DNA from: Nitrincola tibetensis
GTDB taxonomy: Bacteria; Pseudomonadota; Gammaproteobacteria; Pseudomonadales; Balneatricaceae
Assembly: GCF_003284585.1 (NCBI RefSeq)
Contig: NZ_QKRX01000005.1
Coordinates: forward strand, 62,001-126,000
Direction of reading: 5' to 3'
Length of the DNA stretch: 64,000 bases
Under the pieces are notes generated by a model. It was not told the DNA's origin. It did not search any database and saw nothing but the letters and a program-made list of their open reading frames with translations. The number at the start of each line of letters is the position of its first letter. Positions within the stretch are counted from its first letter, which is position 1. Below, piece after piece: positions 17,274 through 27,951 of this stretch. The position numbers were made by a program, and so were the translations under genes.

Positions 17274-17675
17274 ATGAGCAATGACATTAAGGATGATCCG
17301 TTTGTTAAAGGTTTGTTAGAAAAACTGCCAGCAAGTGACCGCGAGAGCTTTTCACCAGATCAACTACAAGCCCTGAAAATAGCACTCGGTGGACGTTCTT
17401 GGGGTACACACGTAATTGATGTCAGATGGACGCTGAGGTTTTGGCATTGGCGCTATTATTTTGTTTTTTTAGCGGGTCGCAACCGACGAGAATTATCAAG
17501 AAGGGAAGTGGCCATTTCTCGATTCGCGATGGCCTTGCTTCTATCTGTTTTTTTAGTGATCTCTACCTTGGTAGGGTTGCTCGTACTCTATTTAATCAAA
17601 TCAGCGCTCGGTATCGATCTACTTCCGGGTGTTTCTTTGGGAATATGGGATTGGTTTAAAGGATCTTTTAAGTAA
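17274..17675 (+). CDS. Conserved small membrane protein of unknown function
   Basis: 133 residues. An N-terminal soluble part ([20 protein letters not shown]) precedes [20 protein letters not shown], and two hydrophobic helices end in [21 protein letters not shown]. The pattern, with a basic RRELSRRE segment between helices, looks like a conserved gammaproteobacterial protein I have seen beside glycan clusters, but I know no function. Start at ATG 17274 with AAAGG upstream. Its 3' end overlaps the convergent manC end by 8 bases. Confidence 0.7.
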   Translation: MSNDIKDDPFVKGLLEKLPASDRESFSPDQLQALKIALGGRSWGTHVIDVRWTLRFWHWRYYFVFLAGRNRRELSRREVAISRFAMALLLSVFLVISTLVGLLVLYLIKSALGIDLLPGVSLGIWDWFKGSFK

Positions 17676-19095
17676 CCCTACCATACCGATCCTCAAACCG
17701 CACAATATCATCCTCACCCAGATAAGAACCCGATTGCACCTCAATTAGCTCCAACGGAATCACGCCGGGGTTCTCCAATGCATGCACTTGGCCGATTGGG
17801 ATGTAGGTGGATTCGTTCTCGGTGACGAGATAGGTTTCATCACCATTCGTCACCTTGGCTGTACCGCTGACAACAATCCAATGCTCTGCACGATGGTGAT
17901 GCATTTGCACCGAGAGTTTGGCGCCGGGTTTGACAGTAATTCGTTTAACTTGATACCGCTCGCCATTGTCGATGGAATCATACACACCCCAAGGACGGTA
18001 GACTTCGCGATGGTTAAGATGCTCGGTGCGACCTTGGGCCTTTAAGCGCTCGACGATTTTCTTAACGTCCTGAACTTGATCCTTATGCGCGACCAGCAAA
18101 GCATCCTGCGTATCGATAATGACTAAATCTTCAACACCCACGGTTGCGATTAAGCGCTTCTCACCTTTAACCAACGTATTGTGGGTATTCAAAGTCAGAA
18201 CATCGCCGGTCAGATGATTGCCTTGGGTATCCTTTTCGCTGACTTCCCAAAGTGCTGACCAAGAACCGATATCACTCCAGCCCGCATCCAAAGGCACCAT
18301 GGCCGCCTGTTGCGTTTTTTCCATCACGGCGTAATCAATAGAATCCTCTGGGCAGGCGGCAAAGGCTTGCGCATCGACACGGATAAAATCTAAATCAGCA
18401 GCCGTGTCTAGCATAGCGGCTTGGCAAGCTTCCAAAATATCGGGGCGCGATGTTTTTAACTCGTCCAAATATCGGCTGGCGCGGAACAGAAACATACCAC
18501 TGTTCCAGCAATACTCACCTGACTCAACATACGCGGCGGCGGTCTGTGCGTCTGGTTTTTCAACAAAACGACTGACTTTAAAACCGACCTCACCTAACGT
18601 AGCCCCTTTTTGAATATAGCCGTACCCCGTTTCGGCATGGGTGGGTACAATGCCGAAGGTGACTAAATGACCTGCCTCTGCCAATGGGCTGGCACTTAAG
18701 ACGGTGTTTTGGAAGGTGAGGGGGTCTTGAATTAAGTGATCGGCGGCGAGGACTAGAAGTAAAGGATCATGACCCTGTGCCGTCGCGTGTAACGCGGCCA
18801 GTGCGATGGCGGGTGCCGTGTTGCGACCGACCGGTTCGAGAATAATTTTGGATTGAGTGAGGTTAAGCTGGCGCAACTGCTCGGCAGCAATAAAGCGGTG
18901 CTCTTCGTTACAGATCAATAAGGGGGGAGTGGAACTTAGGCAAGTAGCGCGTTGAAGCGTTTGTTGTAGCAAGCTGAAACCCGAGCCAGTCAGGCGTGAC
19001 CCGGTCAGGTCTAAAAACTGTTTGGCATAACCAGAGCGCGACAGAGGCCAGAGTCGTGTACCTTGGCCGCCAGCGAGGATGATGGGATATATCAT
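17668..19095 (-). CDS. manC: Mannose-1-phosphate guanylyltransferase / mannose-6-phosphate isomerase
   Basis: A bifunctional type II enzyme making GDP-mannose. The N-terminal nucleotidyltransferase has [20 protein letters not shown] with the pyrophosphorylase signature, then FVEKPD. The C-terminal cupin isomerase has [20 protein letters not shown] then [18 protein letters not shown] with the metal histidines. At 475 residues from ATG 19095 it is full length; the in-frame GTG at 19134 only adds a non-conserved extension. Copy F of the palindrome lies between it and rmlB. A deleted duplicate sits at 14121-14358. Confidence 0.93.
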   Translation of the reverse strand: MIYPIILAGGQGTRLWPLSRSGYAKQFLDLTGSRLTGSGFSLLQQTLQRATCLSSTPPLLICNEEHRFIAAEQLRQLNLTQSKIILEPVGRNTAPAIALAALHATAQGHDPLLLVLAADHLIQDPLTFQNTVLSASPLAEAGHLVTFGIVPTHAETGYGYIQKGATLGEVGFKVSRFVEKPDAQTAAAYVESGEYCWNSGMFLFRASRYLDELKTSRPDILEACQAAMLDTAADLDFIRVDAQAFAACPEDSIDYAVMEKTQQAAMVPLDAGWSDIGSWSALWEVSEKDTQGNHLTGDVLTLNTHNTLVKGEKRLIATVGVEDLVIIDTQDALLVAHKDQVQDVKKIVERLKAQGRTEHLNHREVYRPWGVYDSIDNGERYQVKRITVKPGAKLSVQMHHHRAEHWIVVSGTAKVTNGDETYLVTENESTYIPIGQVHALENPGVIPLELIEVQSGSYLGEDDIVRFEDRYGRVT

Positions 19096-19205
19096 GGTGT
19101 TGTTAGTTTCTGTTTTTTGGCAGTGTTGCGACACAATTTACACTATTCACCCAGAAAAAAACCTTTTAACTCGAGAAGTTTTATATGTTTTGCATTTTAG
19201 GCTAC

Positions 19206-19308
19206 GCCCTGACTGATCAGCACTCAAGACACGGCATAAATCCATCCTTGGAGCCTCGCGTTTGCCATCCATGGCAAACGACGGTCTTGTGTGCTGATCA
19301 GTCAGTGC
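19206..19308. repeat. Palindromic 103-bp repeat, copy F
   Basis: Full-length, best-preserved copy. GCCCTGACTGATCAGCACTC at the left, GTGTGCTGATCAGTCAGTGC at the right, perfect central palindrome. It sits between the rmlB stop and the manC start inside the minus-strand operon, so it is transcribed and would form a long RNA hairpin. Confidence 0.9.
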
Positions 19309-19341
19309 GTTTGAAGGTTTGTGCTAAATCATTTAAAACCA

Positions 19342-20412
19342 CTAACCACCCAATCTTTCCCGCTGATAACTCCCATCCTGTACATGCTTGCACCATTCAA
19401 GGTTGTCTAAATACCACTGCACCGTTGCGCGGATACCCGTTTCAAAGGTTTCTTGGGGTTTCCAGCCGAGTTCTTGGTGTATTTTGCTGGCATCAATGGC
19501 GTAACGCATGTCATGACCGGGTCGGTCTTTGACGGTTGTGATTTGATCACGATAACTACCTTGGGATTTAGGACGAAGTTCATCCAATAAATCACAGATC
19601 GTATGCACGACTTCAATGTTTTGTTTCTCGTTATGACCGCCAATGTTATAGGTTTCACCGATCTTGCCTTCCAGTGCAACCAGAACCAGTGCACGGGCAT
19701 GATCTTCAACATATAACCAGTCACGTATTTGATTGCCTTTGCCGTAAACAGGTAAAGGTTTACTATCCAAGGCATTCAAGATCATCAACGGAATTAGTTT
19801 TTCAGGGAAGTGATAAGGCCCGTAATTGTTAGAGCAATTCGTGATTAACGAGGGTAAGCCAAAGGTACGTTGCCATGCTCTCACTAAATGATCTGAACCT
19901 GCTTTACTTGCAGAATAGGGCGAACTTGGTGCGTAAGCTGTTTTTTCGGTGAAAAGTGGTAATACACCTGACTGCTCTTCCGGGTGAGGTAAGTCGCCAT
20001 AGACTTCATCTGTCGAGATGTGATGAAAACGAAAGTTTGCTTGTCTGTCAGCGTTCAGTGTTTGGAAGTAAGCTCTGGCTTGTTCGAGTAGCGTAAAGGT
20101 TCCCACCAAGTTAGTTTGAATAAAATCACCCGGTCCATCAATAGAACGATCCACATGTGACTCAGCGGCCAAATGCATTATGAGATCAGGCTGATATGTG
20201 TTGAACACGCGCTTAACTTCTGCGGCATCGCAGATATCCACTTGCTCGAATGCATAACGCGTGTTATCACTGACACTGCTAAGCGATTCAAGATTACCTG
20301 CGTAGGTCAGTTTATCCAGATTCACCACTTGATGTTCGGTGTTAAGAATCAAATGCCGAACAACCGCCGAACCGATAAAACCAGCGCCGCCAGTCACTAA
20401 AATTTTAGCCAT
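19342..20412 (-). CDS. rmlB: dTDP-glucose 4,6-dehydratase
   Basis: Second step of dTDP-L-rhamnose synthesis. NAD-binding motif [14 protein letters not shown] at the N-terminus, [15 protein letters not shown], the catalytic YSASKAGSD motif, and [14 protein letters not shown] are all present. At 356 residues it is full length. Start at ATG 20412 with AGGA; it overlaps the end of rmlD by 8 bases. The 3' end of this gene, together with the adjacent repeat, has been copied to 12.67 kb. Confidence 0.96.
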   Translation of the reverse strand: MAKILVTGGAGFIGSAVVRHLILNTEHQVVNLDKLTYAGNLESLSSVSDNTRYAFEQVDICDAAEVKRVFNTYQPDLIMHLAAESHVDRSIDGPGDFIQTNLVGTFTLLEQARAYFQTLNADRQANFRFHHISTDEVYGDLPHPEEQSGVLPLFTEKTAYAPSSPYSASKAGSDHLVRAWQRTFGLPSLITNCSNNYGPYHFPEKLIPLMILNALDSKPLPVYGKGNQIRDWLYVEDHARALVLVALEGKIGETYNIGGHNEKQNIEVVHTICDLLDELRPKSQGSYRDQITTVKDRPGHDMRYAIDASKIHQELGWKPQETFETGIRATVQWYLDNLEWCKHVQDGSYQRERLGG

Positions 20413-21307
20413 GAGTGGTTTCCTGTAAATTCGCAAGGCAAAGCGCTAAAGAGTCTTTCCAGTAAGGGACGTTCACGTGTAACGATTCTCGAATTTTAGC
20501 CTTGTTCAATAGGCTAAAATGAGGCCGTTTAGCGGGCGTAGGATAATCTTTGGTTTCAATAGGCTGAGCATCACAGACGATGTCGCTAAGCTCAAAAATG
20601 GCTTTCGCAAAATCATACCAGCTACAAACCCCTTCATTACTGTAATGAAAAAACTCACATCCTTCGTGTGAATAGATGCCTTGATGATGTTGTGAAATCA
20701 GAGTGAGCATAGCGTCTGCTAAGTCACCCGCATAAGTAGGACTGCCTATTTGATCAAAAATGACATTGAGCTGATCACGCTCTGATCCTAAACGCAGCAT
20801 GGTTTTCACAAAGTTATTGCCATACTCGGAATAAACCCAGCTGGTTCGGATCACAGTGGCATTGGCTAAACTCGCTACTACGGCATTCTCATTGTTTAAT
20901 TTACTCAGCCCATAAGCATTGATTGCATCCGTTGGATGTGATTCTGTGTAGGGTTGATAATGACAGCCATCAAACACATAGTCCGTACTGATATGCACGA
21001 GATACGCAGTATTTTTCTGCGCCCATTCTGCCAGTTGTTTCACGGCTAGGTGGTTGACTTGATCAACCAAGGAAAGCTCTGACTCCGCTTTGTCCACCGC
21101 AGTATAGGCCGCACAGTTTAAAATATAATCGAATGCCTTATCAGCTAAGTATGTGCTTATCGCATTAGGATAAGCCAGATCAAATTCCGTGTGATCTACA
21201 AAAACGAAATCAAATTGCGGATATTGATTCGCACGAACTTGTATAGAGTGACCCAGTTGCCCACCGACTCCGGTGACTAAGACCTGTTTCGGCTCTTGCT
21301 TAGGCAT
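20405..21307 (-). CDS. rmlD: dTDP-4-dehydrorhamnose reductase
   Basis: Final step of dTDP-L-rhamnose synthesis, NADPH-dependent. [11 protein letters not shown] is the cofactor loop, STDYVFDG the conserved core, and YGLSKLNNE the YxxxK catalytic pair. At 300 residues it is full length. ATG at 21307 is preferred; an in-frame ATG at 21322 inside rmlC would add five residues. It overlaps both neighbours, indicating tight translational coupling. Confidence 0.94.
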   Translation of the reverse strand: MPKQEPKQVLVTGVGGQLGHSIQVRANQYPQFDFVFVDHTEFDLAYPNAISTYLADKAFDYILNCAAYTAVDKAESELSLVDQVNHLAVKQLAEWAQKNTAYLVHISTDYVFDGCHYQPYTESHPTDAINAYGLSKLNNENAVVASLANATVIRTSWVYSEYGNNFVKTMLRLGSERDQLNVIFDQIGSPTYAGDLADAMLTLISQHHQGIYSHEGCEFFHYSNEGVCSWYDFAKAIFELSDIVCDAQPIETKDYPTPAKRPHFSLLNKAKIRESLHVNVPYWKDSLALCLANLQETTHG

Positions 21308-21875
21308 AATAATTGACCCCATAGTCGAAACACTGCCCTAGCTCGCTTAGTTTAGGCTGCTGTTTATCCTTGGCTGATAATTGAATTTCTTCCGCAGCAA
21401 TACCCCAATCAATACACAAACTAGGATCATCCCAAGCTAAACCTCTATCACACTCTGGTGAGTATAGGTTATCCACTTTATAAGCAAAGATCGCCTGTTC
21501 ACTGAGCACGACAAAGGCATGGGCAAAACCACGAGGAATAAATAACTGATGCTTGTTTTTATCATTAAGTACAGCGCTGACATGCTGACCAAAGGTGGGA
21601 CTTCCTGTGCGAATATCGACGGCAACGTCTAACACCTCTCCTTGAATGACTCGCACAAGTTTACTTTGTGCATAGGGGGCTAATTGAAAGTGCAGGCCGC
21701 GAAGAACGCCACGGCTGGAAGACGATTCATTATCTTGTACAAAGTGAACGGGATAACCCGCTGCAGCTTCAAACAAGTCATGACGAAAGGTTTCAACAAA
21801 GTAACCGCGTTGATCACCATGCACTTTAGGTTCGATCAACAGCACTTCCGGTATGGCTTGGGGAATAAACTTCAT
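21300..21875 (-). CDS. rmlC: dTDP-4-dehydrorhamnose 3,5-epimerase
   Basis: A 191-residue cupin epimerase. Signature residues: [29 protein letters not shown] with the catalytic histidine, and [10 protein letters not shown]. It acts between RmlB and RmlD. Its ATG overlaps the rmlA stop (ATGA). Confidence 0.95.
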   Translation of the reverse strand: MKFIPQAIPEVLLIEPKVHGDQRGYFVETFRHDLFEAAAGYPVHFVQDNESSSSRGVLRGLHFQLAPYAQSKLVRVIQGEVLDVAVDIRTGSPTFGQHVSAVLNDKNKHQLFIPRGFAHAFVVLSEQAIFAYKVDNLYSPECDRGLAWDDPSLCIDWGIAAEEIQLSAKDKQQPKLSELGQCFDYGVNYYA

Positions 21876-22759
21876 AACTTACGACCTTCCTTAGCACGCT
21901 TGACAAGGTATTGACCATACTGGTTTTTCAACAAAGGCTCTGCGAGTGCAAGGAGTTGATCTTTATTGATATAACCCATCTCATAGGCGATCTCTTCAAG
22001 GCAGGCCACTTTTAAGCCTTGACGCTTTTCAATCGTTTCAATGTACTGAGAGGCTTCCAACAGACTTTCATGAGTACCAGTATCCAACCAAGCATACCCA
22101 CGGCCCAACAACTCAACCTTTAAGCGACCCTGATCAAGATACATTTGGTTAAGCGTGGTAATTTCCAACTCACCTAGACCAGAAGGCTTCACTTGACACG
22201 CCATGTCCACAACGTCAGACGGATAAAAATAAAGACCCGTGACCGCATAGTTAGATTTAGGTGACTTAGGTTTTTCTTCAAGACTGATCACCGTCCCTGA
22301 AGCATCAAACTCAGCCACGCCATAGCGTTCTGGGTCATTCACGTGATAACCAAATACCGTGGCTTTACTTTCATGTTTGACGTTAAGAACCGCATTCGCT
22401 AATAACTGCGGAATGCCATGACCGTAATAAATATTATCACCTAGCACGAGGCAAGCATCATCGCCAGCAAGAAAGTCTTTGCCGAGTATAAACGCCTGAG
22501 CTAACCCATCAGGGGAGGGCTGGACAACATACTCAAAACGAATACCCAACTCTGAACCATCCCCCAAAAGGCGTTGAAAAGAAGACTGGTCTTCTGGTGT
22601 AGTGATAATCAGGATCTCTTTGATACCGGCTAACATCAATACAGAGATAGGGTAGTAGACCATCGGTTTGTCATAGATGGGAACTAACTGTTTTGATACA
22701 CCCTTGGTGATAGGGTATAGGCGTGTGCCTGATCCACCAGCGAGAACTATTCCTTTCAT
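21872..22759 (-). CDS. rmlA: Glucose-1-phosphate thymidylyltransferase
   Basis: A 295-residue enzyme making dTDP-glucose. [20 protein letters not shown] is the nucleotide-binding signature, with [26 protein letters not shown] and the sugar-binding [14 protein letters not shown]. First of the rmlA-C-D-B block; one base separates it from the upstream glycosyltransferase stop. Confidence 0.96.
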   Translation of the reverse strand: MKGIVLAGGSGTRLYPITKGVSKQLVPIYDKPMVYYPISVLMLAGIKEILIITTPEDQSSFQRLLGDGSELGIRFEYVVQPSPDGLAQAFILGKDFLAGDDACLVLGDNIYYGHGIPQLLANAVLNVKHESKATVFGYHVNDPERYGVAEFDASGTVISLEEKPKSPKSNYAVTGLYFYPSDVVDMACQVKPSGLGELEITTLNQMYLDQGRLKVELLGRGYAWLDTGTHESLLEASQYIETIEKRQGLKVACLEEIAYEMGYINKDQLLALAEPLLKNQYGQYLVKRAKEGRKL

Positions 22760-22760
22760 A

Positions 22761-23870
22761 TTACTTTTCCTTTGGGTAGTGTTTTAGTAACAACTGCTCA
22801 TATTCACCTAGAATTTTTTCCCATGTGAAATGCTGAGTATGGCGGTTACGACTATTAAGTTTAAGAGAGGATACAAGGAAGTTGTCGTTCAGTAATTGAT
22901 CGAAGCAGTTAGAGCAGCTTGAAACATCAGAAAAATATACGGCGGCATCATCAGCTACCCAACGATTAAATCCATTGTCATGAGCCAAAATAGCACTGCC
23001 AGCACCAAGGGCTTCGACGAGTGAAGGATTAGTACCACCAACTGTATGACCATGGATGTACAAACGAGAGTGAAAGCGCAGTGCGCTTAAAGTGTCTTTA
23101 TCATAAATTGCACCAGGGAAAAAAACCTCTTCTGAAGCAGCAGCCTTAACCGCATTATGATACGAGTGGCTATCTGAAAAGTTGCCTAATACCATTAGTC
23201 TATGATTACGTTTTTTTGAGGAAAAGGCTTTAACAATTTCAAGAATTGAATTTTCTGGTTCCGGGCGAGCAATGATCATTGAATAGCTATTTGACTCGAT
23301 GTTGTAATCAGCAAGGCATGCATCTGACGCATTCAAAATAGCATGAGAACCATAGGGTATCATGGTGATCTTATCACCTTTAACATTTCGTTCTAGGTGA
23401 CGTTTGATTAACGGATGGTCTGCGACTAAATGATTACCAATTAAGCTGCCCAGTTTTTCATTTAGCCAAAACCAAGCTTTTGCCTTGTTTGACCACTTAG
23501 CGCGATGCCATTCAATACCATCCATATTGATGATGTTGGTTTGACCTTTAATTCGGTTAAGAATATTAAAAATTGCTGTGTTATAACCCAGTGTTAGCAA
23601 AATACCAGTCTTACTCATAGCATCAATAGATGCCTTTAAATCAAAAAACATGGTGTTAAGCGCACTGTCATTTTTGGTTTTGATGTTGATCAAGTTGATA
23701 TCATGGTACTGTTCAAGTGGCGATGAGTTTGCATTGTCAATTTGACAATATACATTCACATTCCAGCCGCGCTTAGATAAATACAATGCAAGCTCATCAG
23801 CGAAGGTTTCGAAGCCACCATGTTGTGCAGGGATGCCTCTTGTACCTAAAATATATAATGAAAAAGTCAT
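22761..23870 (-). CDS. GT4 glycosyltransferase with DUF1972 N-terminal domain
   Basis: 369 residues. The N-terminus [20 protein letters not shown] is the hallmark of the DUF1972 subgroup, several of which are rhamnosyltransferases. The C-terminal GT-B half has [20 protein letters not shown], the nucleotide-sugar site. Location directly before rmlA supports dTDP-rhamnose as donor, but this is inference. It overlaps the acyltransferase by four bases. Confidence 0.88.
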   Translation of the reverse strand: MTFSLYILGTRGIPAQHGGFETFADELALYLSKRGWNVNVYCQIDNANSSPLEQYHDINLINIKTKNDSALNTMFFDLKASIDAMSKTGILLTLGYNTAIFNILNRIKGQTNIINMDGIEWHRAKWSNKAKAWFWLNEKLGSLIGNHLVADHPLIKRHLERNVKGDKITMIPYGSHAILNASDACLADYNIESNSYSMIIARPEPENSILEIVKAFSSKKRNHRLMVLGNFSDSHSYHNAVKAAASEEVFFPGAIYDKDTLSALRFHSRLYIHGHTVGGTNPSLVEALGAGSAILAHDNGFNRWVADDAAVYFSDVSSCSNCFDQLLNDNFLVSSLKLNSRNRHTQHFTWEKILGEYEQLLLKHYPKEK

Positions 23871-24556
23871 CTGATCTTCCTTATAAGCTTGGCAGGAACG
23901 CCTCCAATGAGCGAGTTTTCTTCAAAAGAGCTTGTTACAACTGATCCAGCAGCTATGACACAGTTATTACCTATAATAACACCAGCTGTAATCGTAACTT
24001 TAGCACCAATCCAGCAATTCTTTCCTATTATTATTTCACTACGTGTTGTTCCTTGATGCCTGATAAGCAAATTGGGGTCTTCAAAATTATGGTTTTCAGG
24101 ATGGCAACTAAGGTATTGGCCAATGATTGTATCTGAGTGTATGGTTACACCCCCTGAACCTCCTATTCTAGAAAACTCACCAATACCAACATTATCATGG
24201 ATAAAAATATGACTGCCCAAATTAGAAATATCGCTTGAAACTATTAATCTACTAAAATCACTAATCGTAACATTATTTCCAATTGTTATGCCTTTTTTTC
24301 CTAATGCATCAATTAGACAGTAACTGCCAATTTTTACTTTTTTACCAATATTAAGATGACGTTTGTATCGTATATCAGAATTTTTCCCAATAGTATTGAA
24401 ATCCAAAGGATTAAAGAAATGAAAAAAACTACGAAAAAAGTCAATGGTTAGATTTAGTAGAAAAATAAAAGCATCAGCGTTACTTAGATGATTAAAGTCA
24501 GAATTTATACCGCTTCGATTTTTCTTTAATTTTTTAAGGATATAAATAAAAAACAT
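23867..24556 (-). CDS. Hexapeptide-repeat acyltransferase
   Basis: 229 residues, mostly a left-handed beta-helix of hexapeptide turns (IGKKVKIGSYCLID, IGNNVTISDF, IIGKNCWIGAKVTITAGVII). The final loop [12 protein letters not shown] is characteristic of the LbH acetyltransferase family. It probably O-acetylates a sugar of the repeat unit using acetyl-CoA. The AT-rich coding resembles the adjacent glycosyltransferases, not rmlA-D. Confidence 0.88.
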   Translation of the reverse strand: MFFIYILKKLKKNRSGINSDFNHLSNADAFIFLLNLTIDFFRSFFHFFNPLDFNTIGKNSDIRYKRHLNIGKKVKIGSYCLIDALGKKGITIGNNVTISDFSRLIVSSDISNLGSHIFIHDNVGIGEFSRIGGSGGVTIHSDTIIGQYLSCHPENHNFEDPNLLIRHQGTTRSEIIIGKNCWIGAKVTITAGVIIGNNCVIAAGSVVTSSFEENSLIGGVPAKLIRKIR

Positions 24557-24566
24557 ATGTCAGTGC

Positions 24567-25646
24567 CTAAAGAGATTTAAAAAAATTAACAATATTTTTT
24601 TCAAGAGTTTTGTTGGTGAAATTGTTATTGTATGTATTTAATGCATTGATTTTAATGTGATCTAATGAGTTATAATTATTTATTATGTATAAAATAATTT
24701 TTTGTAGATCTTCAGTAGAGTTTGGATTGAATTTGAAACCATTACAATTGTGTGTAATGATTTCAGTCATACCACCGTGATTAGCAATAACCGTGATCTT
24801 TCCATGAGCCATTGCTTCAATAACTACCCTACCAAAAGGCTCAGGTTTTCTTGATGGGATAACAACAATATCTGAAATGGTAAAATAGGTAGATGGATCA
24901 TCAAGAAATCCTGTAAAGAAGATTTTGCAATTATTTAGTTTTTTTGATTTTTTAAGTAGTTTATCTAAGTTATCTTCTTGCCCAGGATAAGGCGACCCGA
25001 CTATAAAAAAATTATCTATTAAAGATAAATCATCCAAGTTTACAATAGAGTCTAAAAGTAAGTCCGCACCCTTCCAATCATTAATCCTACCTACAAATAA
25101 AATATTAATGCTATTGGTTTTTGGTGGGGCTAGGTTTTTTTTAATTGATACGGCGTTGTAAATTACTTCCCCATTATAGTTGAAAGCATCTCTTACAGTT
25201 TTTGAGTTGTAAATAATTCTAGACTTTGAAAGTGAAAATAAAAGTTTAAATATTTTTAAAATTTTTTTACTTGGTAGTTCTCTAACATGAATTATTTTCT
25301 TTAGTTTTCTATTAAATAGTGGAAGTATGAATGTAATGTTAACAATTGTATTAATATAAATTATATCGTATTTTTGAGACTCTTTAATAGACCAGAAATA
25401 TCCCTTTAAAATTTTAAAAAATTCTGAAAAAGGTCTTTTACGCAGTGTCGACTTTCGGAGAACACCGAAGTCATAAATAATAAGATTAGCATTAAGCGAA
25501 TTAAGCTTTTCTGCTAGTGGGCCGCTCTCAGGTATAATAATTGTAACGTTATAATTTAAATTGCAGATTATTTCAGCTACTGTTAAGAAACTACGATCTG
25601 AACCGTATAATTCGGCGCCTTGATGTATTAATAATATCTTTTTCAT
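24567..25646 (-). CDS. GT4-type glycosyltransferase
   Basis: A 359-residue GT-B enzyme. The N-terminal loop HQGAELYGSDRSFLTVAE and the C-terminal IVVIPSRKPEPFGRVVIEAM with the E-x7-E motif mark family GT4. Very AT-rich and lysine/asparagine-rich, suggesting foreign origin. Sugar specificity unknown. Upstream lies mobile-element debris. Confidence 0.88.
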   Translation of the reverse strand: MKKILLIHQGAELYGSDRSFLTVAEIICNLNYNVTIIIPESGPLAEKLNSLNANLIIYDFGVLRKSTLRKRPFSEFFKILKGYFWSIKESQKYDIIYINTIVNITFILPLFNRKLKKIIHVRELPSKKILKIFKLLFSLSKSRIIYNSKTVRDAFNYNGEVIYNAVSIKKNLAPPKTNSINILFVGRINDWKGADLLLDSIVNLDDLSLIDNFFIVGSPYPGQEDNLDKLLKKSKKLNNCKIFFTGFLDDPSTYFTISDIVVIPSRKPEPFGRVVIEAMAHGKITVIANHGGMTEIITHNCNGFKFNPNSTEDLQKIILYIINNYNSLDHIKINALNTYNNNFTNKTLEKNIVNFFKSL

Positions 25647-26055
25647 TTTATGTTTTTTGGACTGTTGTATATATAGATTAAATTTGTGTTTGTCTGCTGA
25701 GAATTATTTTAAAAGTATATGTGTATATCGCTTTATTAGTAGTGTGATCTGATAGATTGAAATTCACCCTAAACTAGGGAAGCTGCGATCAAGTTATCAA
25801 ATTAAAGCAGCTTAGAACGGCCCGCCCACTGCTGGGCACAATTCAAACAAGTACTAACTGATTTTTGTCGATTTTAAGCCAGTAATGGCTATTTTTTGCA
25901 TTTTTTGCATTTTTTGCATTTTTTGCATTTTTTGCATTTTTTGCATTTTTTGGTACCATATGCGTTTTTTTAGGCGGATGTAGGCTGCCATCGTATTATC
26001 TGATCTAATCGAACAATGTTCGCCAAAGTAAAGAGCATCGTCAGCCACGGAAAAA
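25647..26055. other. Non-coding region with a 9-bp tandem repeat
   Basis: No recognisable gene between the GT4 start and the ISAs1 remnant. It holds the tandem repeat at 25891-25953. An ORF of about 64 codons runs through it on the minus strand but consists largely of MQK repeats and is not a credible gene. Confidence 0.6.
25891..25953 (+). repeat. 9-bp tandem repeat, seven units
   Basis: Six copies of ATTTTTTGC in a row and a seventh ending GG. The unit length keeps the frame; on the minus strand it reads (MQK)n. It is a likely variable-number repeat. Confidence 0.95.
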
Positions 26056-26723
26056 TTATGAAACCCCGCATGTCTCTAAGACTTGCGATAAAAACAGTCG
26101 ACTCATCGCAGCCTTCTTTCGCTTCCTTTGAATAACTGCTTCAAAGGTCTTTTCTCTTTTCAAGAAGTTCATCGCTATATGACGAATCTCTGCTAGGTTT
26201 TCCGCGGCATCTTCACGACGCATCCGGCAAGCACCTTCTTTAAACGCAACATCCAATGACTAATGCAGTTTATTCTCAATAAACCAGTGCTAGCGAACAG
26301 ATTGTGAAAAGCGCTCCGCGGTTAAGATTTAGACGAAATATAATAGCGAACTTGTGCGTGGTCACGAATTGTTTCATCTTCTTGTCGGAATGAAATGACC
26401 ACTCCGACACGCTTCATTCCTGGCCAATCAAATGACAAGTTTACGAACTCATCAAACACATCACTGACAACATATAATCGGGTTTCCTTGCGACCATGAC
26501 TCGATTCAGTTGTACTAAAACAATCACCTTCATACTGGAGTAAACGACTCATCGGAAAGTGCTCTTTGAACGCTTTTTCCAGACGAGGTTGATTGCCTTT
26601 TACAGCCAACAAGTAGTCGGCTTCTTTATCAATGATTGCCTTAGCAATTGCACGCTGACAGCCCATCGTATCAAGTGTCACAAGACATCCACGGATTTCT
26701 AACAATTTTAACAACTCTGCATC
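26056..26723 (-). pseudogene. ISAs1-family transposase, C-terminal remnant
   Basis: Reads LLEIRGCLVTLDTMGCQRAI, DYLLAVKGNQPRLEKAFKEH and RYYISSKS, matching ISAs1-type transposases. One base is lost after ISSK, giving a stop. The next frame contains IENKLH-TAG-SLDVAFKE (TGG to TAG), then MRREDAAENLAEIRHIAMNF to the end at 26056. The N-terminal half is missing and replaced by an IS3 orfA fragment. Confidence 0.85.
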
Positions 26724-26915
26724 AAGCTCTTTGAGCCGTTTCATCATGGATGCATCCATACCGCCAAATTTGGCACGCCACTTATAAAACTGAGCGGAGC
26801 TCATACCATGTTCGCGGCATAGCTCTGGCACCGGGACTCCTTTCTCGTTTTGCTTCAGAATCGCTAGGATCTGACTGTCTGTGTATCGTGATTTACGAAT
26901 AGAAAACTTCTTCGT
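26724..26915 (-). pseudogene. IS3-family orfA (helix-turn-helix) remnant
   Basis: Reads KKFSIRKSRYTDSQILAILK, then QNEKGVPVPELCREHGMSSA and QFYKWRAKFGGMDASMMKRL, the classic IS3/IS911 OrfA. The expected start codon is ACG (26913-26915) instead of ATG. After KRLKEL the frame passes without interruption into the ISAs1 fragment. Confidence 0.85.
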
Positions 26916-27178
26916 TTAATTTTAACGGCATTTTCTACTTATAACTGCTCGGATTTTTCGGGAGGATTACAGCATCAACGATGATTATCTTATGCATTTT
27001 CACTAGAGTGGAGTCGCATTTCGCCTAATAAGATTTATTGCTCTGCGCTGAGAGTTTCCGGGCGTCTATATTAATGAATGATTTATTTAAAATCAGATAT
27101 TAAGTTATATTAGGTTAATACAGCAATAATAAAGTTTTATCATTTTGTTTCAAAGTAAAATATAGATTTTGTTAATAA
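26916..27178. other. Unassigned AT-rich sequence
   Basis: Between the IS3 remnant and the next glycosyltransferase gene I see no gene or clear repeat. Confidence 0.5.
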
Positions 27179-27943
27179 TCATTGAGTTTCTAGGGCGAAG
27201 TCAATTTTTATTGTTTCGCTGATGGGTTTTTCGATCAGAAATCTTTTAGCAAGAACTTTCAGTCTTTTAAAACCTTTTTGTGTCACAATCTGACTAGAAA
27301 GCGAAATATCATCAGTGCGTAGGTAGATAGCAGCGGGATAAGGTATAGCTTGCAGAGGGCGTCCTTCAGTCTCAGCTTTTTCGCCCCAAAATCGATGTGA
27401 CTTGAAGCTGCTATAACGATTATCTTCATCTGTTAGTGTTTTCGGGAGTTCATCCTGTGTAAGATAAAATATTGCACAACTACCGCATTGCTGATCAAAA
27501 TTTCTGGTAAGAGGCAAGATTTTTTTTGCTCCAAAATAATACATAAAGCCTTGATTTATTAAATATCCATGAGGACTTTTATTCTCTAGTACGTAATCTA
27601 CAAGGTTGCGATGTATTAGATCATCCGCATCCAATAGCATTAGATATGCACTTCCTACTCTCTGATGGAGATAATGACCAATTACTTGTTTTTTATATCC
27701 TTTATCAGCGAGCATCTCAGCCCTATTTTGCGGTATAGATGAATTGACAGGAATAAAGGTCACAAAAGATTTATATTCATTTTTAATTGGTGGTATCTCA
27801 TGGCATGCAATAAGATGGTGAAAATCTTTACAGCTCTGATTCGCGACGGAGGCAAGCATCGAATTAAGCATTGTAACACTCTTTTCCCAATTCACCGCAA
27901 CTTGTTTGCTCAAAAAAGGTGTTCCAAAATAAAATGAAGTCAT
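27179..27943 (-). CDS. Glycosyltransferase (GT-A type, putative rhamnosyltransferase group)
   Basis: 254 residues. SAYLMLLDADDLIHRNLVDY contains the metal-binding DxD of GT-A folds, preceded by the HLIACHEIPP strand found in the putative rhamnosyl/glycosyltransferase group. FWGEKAETEGRPLQ lies in the acceptor half. Eight bases separate it from the upstream gene. Specificity is not readable. Confidence 0.75.
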   Translation of the reverse strand: MTSFYFGTPFLSKQVAVNWEKSVTMLNSMLASVANQSCKDFHHLIACHEIPPIKNEYKSFVTFIPVNSSIPQNRAEMLADKGYKKQVIGHYLHQRVGSAYLMLLDADDLIHRNLVDYVLENKSPHGYLINQGFMYYFGAKKILPLTRNFDQQCGSCAIFYLTQDELPKTLTDEDNRYSSFKSHRFWGEKAETEGRPLQAIPYPAAIYLRTDDISLSSQIVTQKGFKRLKVLAKRFLIEKPISETIKIDFALETQ

Positions 27944-27951
27944 ACTTTAAC

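Noticed and set aside
11181-19308. Palindromic repeats as ordinary intrinsic terminators
   Set aside because: Arms are about 25 bp with a second central palindrome, copies are near-identical over 103 bp, and none has a proper T-tract; they are a repeat family.
25891-25953. CRISPR-like array
   Set aside because: Units are 9 bp with no spacers and no cas genes; a simple tandem repeat.
25854-26048. Minus-strand frame encoding (MQK)n
   Set aside because: Product of a 9-bp tandem repeat in a debris region; no recognisable domain.
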